From: Phoronis australis
Taxonomy: Eukaryota > Phoronida > Phoronidae
Length of the DNA stretch: 61,967 bases
NCBI GenBank assembly: GCA_002633005.1
Contig: NMRA01000201.1
Span: 515,772-577,738 of the forward strand
Reading direction: 5' to 3'
Made by a program: the position numbers and the translations under genes. The notes beneath the pieces were generated by a model that searched no databases, was not told where the DNA came from, and worked only from the letters and a program-made list of their open reading frames with translations. Shown piece after piece: positions 56,371-61,967 of the stretch (position 1 is the first letter of the stretch; each line of letters opens with the position of its first letter).

Positions 56371-58134
56371 GTAAGTTTAAAAGTAAATATCGGCATTCCT
56401 CTTGTAACACCGTAGACTTGCAATAATTTCAAATTTTGCTTCAGTTCATTTATTCCGGTATCGATTTGATATTGCAAATACTCCATGGAGGCAAGGTTCT
56501 TGGAAGCGAGCAGCTTGTGCTCTCAAACAATTTCTGTTTCGAAACTGTGGCGACGGCCACAGGCGCGGGTTGTGGGCAGTCGTGAAAATAAAGAGACAGC
56601 GAAACATGTAGAAGAGAGAAAATTTACTTAGACTATCATCTGTCAAATGCCAGCGATAGATATATACCCTTTGGGAGCAAATTTCGGAGATTTTTGCTTG
56701 GGGATACCCAGTTTTTGCAGCCTATCTCGTCTAGACGCACTTGAAAACAACTACTTTTAAATGGTACACCGGCGTTTTTAGAGTCATTCTTGGTTTAATT
56801 ACGACTGTTTTTGATTATCCTAGCGAAATGCTCAAGTTAATTAAAACATAACTGTTCTAATTAATTATGTATGCATCACACAAGAAGAGACGTTCGTGGC
56901 CCTAGTCATACCCGCCAGCTTTGTTTACATGTGTATTCAGTGTGCCTGATGTATGTTGTATACCAAGATAAAAGCATCAAGAATTAGAAGTATAGAAGTT
57001 ACGTTTCACCGTTTTTCACTGGATGACAAAGTCTGTGGTGTCAAGAATGCAACGTCATCCGTTCACGCCGAGGAAAACCACCATATTCGTGGCAAACATT
57101 TCTGACCGTCGGATTACGAATAGGGCATGTAAGCAGATATCATGAAGGTACGTGCTAAACATGCTTTAAAGAAGGATGCCACCGACACCGGTACATACTT
57201 TTCTGATTCGTTGCCCAACCGCTAGCAGTGTTTTTGATTTTCGAAAGTCGCGAGCTGTATGAAACCACTGACTGTAAATCCTCAAAGCCAAGGAGTTGGT
57301 GTCAATTGTTTTTACAGTCCAGCCACCAGTACAGTTTCACCATGTACATGTACGTGATTCGTGTACATGAGGCCGCCGATTCTAGACATTTACCGTCCAT
57401 TGCTCTCCAAACAATGTGGCTAAATCTCACTCAGTTGACTTACATGTATACATCACCCAAGTGCTGTCTCAGAATAATAGTAATGGCGAATAGGGGCCTT
57501 TTTACAGATTTTTGGAACATAATATACAATCGTAGACCAAATGAAACTGGCGGGAACTGATTGTGGGTGCGGACGTCACTGCCGGTGTTACGCATATAGA
57601 GGCGCATAAGTAGGACATCATCCCTCTTGCAAGTATTCCCCAGAAGGCACCCCCTCCCCCAATTTAACATCCCAACCAACAAAGGCAATACCTATAAGGC
57701 ACCATGTCTCGATCTCTGCATATCATACTATAGCAGTGCTCCCAACTACACACACACACACACACACAAACACAAACACGCACTAACACAATAACACGCA
57801 CGCGCACACACACGCACACAATCGCACACAAGCCCACACCCGCCACACAGATCTGAACGTATTCTCGCTCGCAGTCAGCACAAAAAGCGGACGCCTCAAA
57901 ATATAATTCCCCTCTCATTTCCAACGTGGCACCGTATAGCTTCTTTGTGCTATCTGAACACATTTATGCGTCAAGATTTATAAAACATAAAGCCAATTAG
58001 TACAAAATAGCACGAAAACATCACGTTTATAAAATTTATGTCCCTTGTTTGTCCGTCCACGGTTCTTATCAGTTTAAATCAAGTAAGCATTATAATTCTT
58101 AGGAATTGGTGTAGCATGTTGTGTCTATTTGCAG
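56371..58134 (+). other. paralog intron 1
   Basis: Homologous to 1832-3037 including the AC/GC microsatellite (57747-57830), with an extra 500-600 bp around 56750-57230 not matched in the left copy. No other feature. Confidence 0.7.
57747..57830. repeat. (AC)n microsatellite
   Basis: Interrupted (CA)n with GC-containing units, at the place equivalent to 2671-2719. Confidence 0.9.
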
Positions 58135-58248
58135 ACCTACAGGCAGTGTTTGCTGGTATTATACTAAAGCAGCTTTTCAACAAAGTTACAGTGAGAAATA
58201 CTACACCAGTTGTGGGTTTTTCGGTTGGGATCGCTGCTCAAGATTCAG
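58135..58248 (+). CDS. paralog exon 2: EMI domain, first half
   Basis: Same length (114 nt), acceptor and donor phase as 3038-3151. It reads PTGSVCWYYTKAAFQQSYSE, then YTSCGFFGWDRCSRFR. The EMI Cys residues are all kept. Exon 3 would be expected several kb downstream, outside the window. Confidence 0.82.
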
Positions 58249-58858
58249 GTAAGTGGTTTTGCAGGTGCATTTAATCATTGAACCAATTTGTTATTCTTTA
58301 CATATGGAAGGATTTCGTCCAGGCATTAANTTATTTTGGTAGAAAAAAATATCTCACTTTAAATAGTTAGGAACTTCTTTCTAATAAAAGCCTTTTGAAA
58401 TTCCACACTTACTACCCATTTCCCTATTGGAATACATGGGAATATTGGATGTGCTGTAATCCATACAAAAACATTTTTTTTGATTTTTAAAATAACTTTT
58501 TATTTTATTGTTTGGTATCCTTAATAAAACCCCATTGACAAAATCCATGAATTTTAACATGCCTCCGCCGACCTCTGCAGGTTTTCTCAGATAATGCCTC
58601 TTAAACATGTTTTTTAAATCTAAACAAATTAAAATTTCTTTAGATTTAAAAATATGATGCAAAAAAATATTGAGCCCGTAATAAATTAACACTTTTGGAA
58701 CAAAAGCATTGCAGTATGATGTTATGTTTTAACATCACGACTTTCACTGACGTTTTCTCGCTTTTGCAACATGCAGTTAAAGCCCTGTACACTGACACGA
58801 TTGGATTGATGGGTTGGTCCTGTTTTGCACCCGACTCATTTCGAGACCTGCTCTCAGT
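58249..58858 (+). other. paralog intron 2, first part
   Basis: Contains a single undetermined base at 58330, next to about 360 bp of AT-rich DNA absent from the left copy. It also contains the empty TTAA site at 58777-58780 corresponding to the Kolobok-like insertion. A 103-codon minus-strand frame (58381-58692) in the extra DNA is unrecognised. Confidence 0.6.
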
Positions 58859-58866
58859 GACTAAAC
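58859..58866. repeat. non-LTR target site duplication GACTAAAC
   Basis: GACTAAAC here and at 59950-59957. The left copy has one uninterrupted TGGCTAAA near 5305-5312. Confidence 0.65.
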
Positions 58867-59949
58867 TAGGTCATAAGGATAGTAACCAGTGCAGCTAGAC
58901 CCACTCCGGTAGACAATCTCCAATACTGGTTAAGTATCAATAGCACCCGTACTAAACAGGAGACACTAGCAGTCCAAGCATTTCTAAAGGCAGCTACAAC
59001 TAACTCTCATCCTCTGTACCTGGACTTGAGAGAGCATAGTGATGAGCACACTGTACAGAGGCTGAAAACTGTTCAATCATGGGTTATCGGAGCTAGGGAG
59101 CTTGTCGAAGAGGTATGTCCAGTGAAGAACATCAACAGCATGGAGTGGTCCAAAGCCACAAACTTTGTCATCAACACCATGGAGATTGGAGGCCGTCATT
59201 GGCGGGAAAGAGCTGACTGTATCAACCAAGGAACTGTATCGGAATGGCTTGAAGAACAATTTCCCACAATCATTGTTGCAACGGACGGCCCACTAAGAGA
59301 TGACACTACGGCTTGGGCAGCAGTCGCTTGGACTCGCGAGGGTCAACGCCTCTTCGAATGGTCAACAGCACGGGTTGGAAAATCCTCGTCTTTTAGAGCT
59401 GAATGTGAAGCATATGATGACGCCCTAGTCTAGCTCTCATAGAACACAACACCTGCAGACAGATCATTTGTACTTACAGAATCCCTCATCCTCATTAGCA
59501 GGCTAAAAACTGGTCATGTGAAAGATTCCTGGATTCCTCTGTTCAGCTCTGTTAATGGTCTCTCCATCAGTGTTTAAATACCAGGACGCTGTGGCATCTC
59601 ATTCAACGTCAAGGCGGATGAGCTTGCAGGCATCGCAGAACAGATTGCCAACCTGCTCCTCACACCAGCAAAATTGTAAACTCCAGAGTGCATGAATCGC
59701 TTACAGATGCCGAGATTGTACAACAGCAGGAGAGATGCGCAACAAAGCGCCTCATAGAGCGAGGATGGCAATACGGAGATGCAGCAAAAACTCGTATCAG
59801 GGGAAAAGATCGAAGAGTGTGTAACCAGCACGAACTTGGTTGCATCTCCAAATTTACATTGCGTGCGATACTAGAAGGAGGAGGGCCAGAGACTATCCCG
59901 GTGTCTACCCTCTGACGTCACCACAGAAACAGAAACAGAAACAGAAACA
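58867..59949 (+). mobile_element. 5'-truncated non-LTR retrotransposon with RNase H and ACAGAA tail
   Basis: The 3' part of a LINE. Coding similarity starts around 58907 (YWLSINSTRTKQETLAVQAF). It has an RNase H domain and ends in a (ACAGAA)n tail at 59923-59949. An 8-bp target duplication flanks it. Truncation at the 5' side and a short-repeat tail are typical of target-primed insertion. Confidence 0.8.
58907..59912 (+). pseudogene. non-LTR ORF2 remnant with RNase H domain
   Basis: IIVATDGPLRDDTTAWAAVA carries the first RNase H Asp (ATDG), and SFRAECEAYDDA carries the Glu. The frame stops at 59431-59433. Similarity continues past several stops and shifts: SLILISRLKTGHVKDSWIPL, PGRCGISFNVKADELAG, then ESLTDAEIVQQQERCATKRL and GGGPETIPVSTL up to 59912. 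The third catalytic Asp appears changed (TESL where TDSL is usual), so the copy is inactive. Confidence 0.8.
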
Positions 59950-60126
59950 GACTAAACCAAAAAGCGCCCTCTCAGTTTCAGCCACTGTATTGTGCTTTTT
60001 GGAAAAGCTGCATACTGTAACAAATGATGCCCACGACAATTCTTAAAAAGTCCACGGAGTTTGGTTAAGCCCATACACATGTTATTGTCGAAATTTCTCC
60101 AACAATGGGTAGCATTTGCCTGTCCG

Positions 60127-60128
<2 letters not shown>

Positions 60129-60158
<30 letters not shown>
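60129..60158. repeat. (AT)n microsatellite
   Basis: About fourteen AT units. Confidence 0.95.
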
Positions 60159-60161
<3 letters not shown>

Positions 60162-60237
60162 ATAAATGACATTATTCGCAATCCTCCTCTTGTTTTACCC
60201 TGCGTACCCCGGGCAAAATAGATTACGATAAATATGT

Positions 60238-60360
60238 GTATATGTATGTAGGTATGTATATAAGTATGTAGGCCTATGTATGTATGTATGTATGAATGTA
60301 TGTAAATATGTAGGCCTATGTATGTATGTATGTATGTATTTATGTATGTATGTATGTATG

Positions 60361-60393
<33 letters not shown>

Positions 60394-60398
60394 CTATA
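60238..60398. repeat. (GTAT)n tetranucleotide array
   Basis: TATG/GTAT units interrupted twice by GTAGGCCTATGTATG, so the array itself has a higher-order repeat of about 50-60 bp. Confidence 0.9.
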
Positions 60399-61148
60399 CT
60401 TATATATATTTATCATGCATAGTTTGAGTGACTTCTTAAGTTTTAGCAATAAATATTTAGAGCTCCAAGAAAGGATAAGGGTAATGTTTCGTAAAGGGTA
60501 TCCTGGAAATTAAGGGTCTGTGACTCTATAATTATGTGCACTTGAATGCAATGGTAGCTTCAAGGGCCTACTTTTGTATTCTTACATTTCTCCATGCGAC
60601 ACTTGATTGGTCGCCCGCCCATATTTCCTTTGTTCAGTTCAACGTGGTCTCTCTCATTCAGCCACCAACCTCGTGGTCTACAAGACCTACGTTCGTTCTC
60701 TGCATTTTTCCCCACCCCCCATCCCGGGTGTCGGTTCCACTTTCTCTTTTCTCATGTACATTTCCTGTTAGGTGTATTCAATTTTTGTGTTCATGTTCTG
60801 TATTTTTCCTTTAAAGGCGAAGGCAACCCTTTTCCATGTCATTTTGAGCTAAAATAAGGTTGGTTGGTTATCCTAGACATATTTTCCACTTAATTAAAGC
60901 TTTTCGTAATTTCATAAATTACTCGTCCGCTACTCCGGAAGTGACGTTTTAGGAGGCAAGCGTTTCCCGCCACTTGGTTTTGCGTTGACTTAACCGTACG
61001 AATCTGTTCTATTCTACTTATGTTTTGTGCTGTTTTTCAACAATTGTCGCCACCAGTTTCCATCGGCGAGTATTCTGTGGCAAGATAGGTTAGTAGAGAA
61101 CTCAACTACGTTGGATTTAGGGATTGTTTAGTGTGTTGTAAGGTGAAA

Positions 61149-61544
61149 ATGGCTGGAGTCGGTGACCCGTATCACAGTGACAGTAGTGTGAGTGACGGAG
61201 ACCTTGTTCAAAGCAGTGATGACGAGGAATTTTTTCACGGACATTCAGTGGGTGGGTACATGTTTGAGCCCGAGTATAACGAGGCAGAGTACGCACAGGC
61301 ACAGGCAGCTGTTGAGAGAAACGAGGCGGCTACTGAGGACAGACGTGGTGACACATCTTTGTGCAAATGCACTGTGTGCGTTGTTATGCCTACCTCAATG
61401 GAATGCTTGTGCTGTTCAGAGTTCGACGAGGCCAAGTCACTACTGGACATGGTTAAGTGGACCTCCAGCATACCACGGACAGAGGAACAACTGTCCCACT
61501 TGCCAGAGTGTCCCGCGACACACTCCCACTGGATGGTGACCTGA
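61149..61544 (+). CDS. P2X7 C-terminal-domain-like small protein
   Basis: 131 codons from ATG 61149. An acidic N-terminus (HSDSSVSDGDLVQSSDDEEF) leads to GYMFEPEYNEAEY and then CKCTVCVVMPTSMECLCCSE. The C-x-C-x-x-C-x-x-M-P-T-x-x-E-C-x-C-C pattern matches the cytosolic Cys-rich ballast of P2X7 receptors, a domain found alone in many invertebrate proteins. From about residue 97 (after DEAKSLLD) the sequence leaves the family because it runs antisense to the transposase-like frame. The ORF is therefore probably truncated. There are no membrane segments, so this is not a channel. Confidence 0.55.
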   Translation: MAGVGDPYHSDSSVSDGDLVQSSDDEEFFHGHSVGGYMFEPEYNEAEYAQAQAAVERNEAATEDRRGDTSLCKCTVCVVMPTSMECLCCSEFDEAKSLLDMVKWTSSIPRTEEQLSHLPECPATHSHWMVT

Positions 61545-61967
61545 GCACCCAAACTGCTTACATCGTGTCTTGTGACTCCCTCGCCACACACCTGGCACCT
61601 TCTAAATAGCTCAAATACTTTAGACAAGTCCACAATAAACTTATCAAAGTTTGGCTCACCGATCTGTTCACTGGACGACGAACTGTCCTCTTCACTGGGA
61701 GTCGAACTGAGCCTGTAATCACTCCCACTACTCAATATCGCTGCAGGGCTGCTTAGAGGCTCTGGGATGGAGAAAACAGCACAGGGCGAATCACTACTGG
61801 TTCCAGGAATTGCACGCTCTGGGGTACGTTCGGAGGCACGGGTGACAGTAGATGAAGTGCCTCCACTGGCTCCAGTCACTGTACTGGCCACAGCTCGCGA
61901 GGCTTCTCGCTTCAAAAACGCACTTCTCGGGGGTGGCGACGGGGCACTGCCGGGAATCAACACAGAC
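61435..61967 (-). pseudogene. transposase-like fragment (Kolobok-type Cys/His region), 5' end outside window
   Basis: Minus-strand frame open to the window edge. A Ser/Thr/Pro-rich N-terminal part leads to FDKFIVDLSKVFELFRRCQV, CGEGVTRH, then TIQWECVAGHSGKWDS and SVRGMLEVHLTMSSS. The C-x-x-C ... W-x-C-x-x-G-H-x-x-x-W-x-S order resembles the conserved zinc-binding lead-in to Kolobok-type transposases as I remember them. Beyond about 61435 the frame is antisense to the P2X7-like ORF. It lacks the catalytic part, so it is a fragment or an exon of a spliced gene. Confidence 0.4.

Larger units (their letters stand above)
50213..59990 (+). repeat. tandem duplication, right copy
   Basis: Homologous to 568-5330 in the same orientation, interrupted by the BEL/Pao element (50633-55535) and the non-LTR element (58867-59949). 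It contains exon 1 and exon 2 of the paralog with all splice sites conserved. Confidence 0.8.
59958..60810 (+). other. low-complexity DNA, no gene
   Basis: Duplicate-flank sequence up to about 59990, then (AT)n at 60129-60158 and a TATG/GTAT array at 60238-60398. Open frames of Tyr/Met/Cys/Val across the array are artefacts. AAGAAAGGATAAGGGTA at 60468-60484 recurs at 6945-6961 in the left copy, so homology may reach this far. Confidence 0.65.
60811..61967. mobile_element. candidate Kolobok-like element, left end (partial)
   Basis: TTAA at 60811-60814 is followed by AGGCGAAGGCAACCC, the same TTAA-AGG configuration as the elements in introns 2 and 4 (AGGAGAATGCCACC). Two ORFs, one P2X7-C-like (plus) and one transposase-like (minus), follow. 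The opposite end is outside the window, so the element call rests on one end. Confidence 0.45.

Noticed and set aside
60195-60513. Tyr/Met/Cys/Val or His/Thr/Tyr-rich frames at the GTAT array
   Set aside because: Tetranucleotide repeat translation.
1-61967. CRISPR arrays, operons, ribosome binding sites, rRNA
   Set aside because: None seen; the window is animal nuclear DNA and shows no evenly spaced repeat-spacer array or rRNA core motifs.

Overview
This is animal nuclear DNA from an unidentified invertebrate. Large genes are split by GT-AG spliceosomal introns, secreted modular domains are frequent (EMI, EGF, WSC, FN3-like), and the transposons are eukaryotic (Kolobok-like TTAA elements, a BEL/Pao LTR element, the 3' end of a non-LTR element). 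The palindrome TACATGTA recurs through the non-coding DNA. An invertebrate deuterostome or a lophotrochozoan would fit, but I cannot name the species.

The window is dominated by one plus-strand gene from about 1.65 to 44.25 kb. Reading splice sites and phases by eye, I joined 21 coding exons into one uninterrupted frame of 10,281 nt (3,426 residues plus stop). All 20 introns are GT-AG and every phase agrees. The predicted protein is secreted: signal peptide, EMI domain split over two exons, EGF-like and Cys-rich exons, a WSC domain, then about twenty FN3-like modules with the recurring pattern VD-x-TPP ... WxGFxDxxSGIxxYxxxIG. I see no membrane anchor. I do not recognise it as a characterised gene.

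From about 50.2 kb the start of this gene recurs in the same orientation. Promoter-proximal DNA, exon 1 (signal peptide), the CA microsatellite and exon 2 (first half of EMI) are all duplicated, so a tandem paralog begins at 56.3 kb and runs past the right edge. The two copies show three insertions against empty sites: a BEL/Pao element (50.6-55.5 kb) and a 5'-truncated non-LTR element (58.9-59.9 kb) only in the right copy, and a Kolobok-like THAP element (3.36-5.06 kb) only in the left copy.

Introns 2 and 4 of the big gene carry two related Kolobok-like elements in opposite orientation; intron 2 also holds a candidate 3.1-kb element with long inverted ends. The intergenic stretch 44.3-50.1 kb has an inverted-repeat element with an assembly gap and a long perfect hairpin, but no gene I can support. 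At the right edge (60.8 kb onward) a TTAA/AGG end is followed by an ORF with a P2X7-C-terminal-like Cys motif, facing a minus-strand transposase-like ORF that runs off the window.
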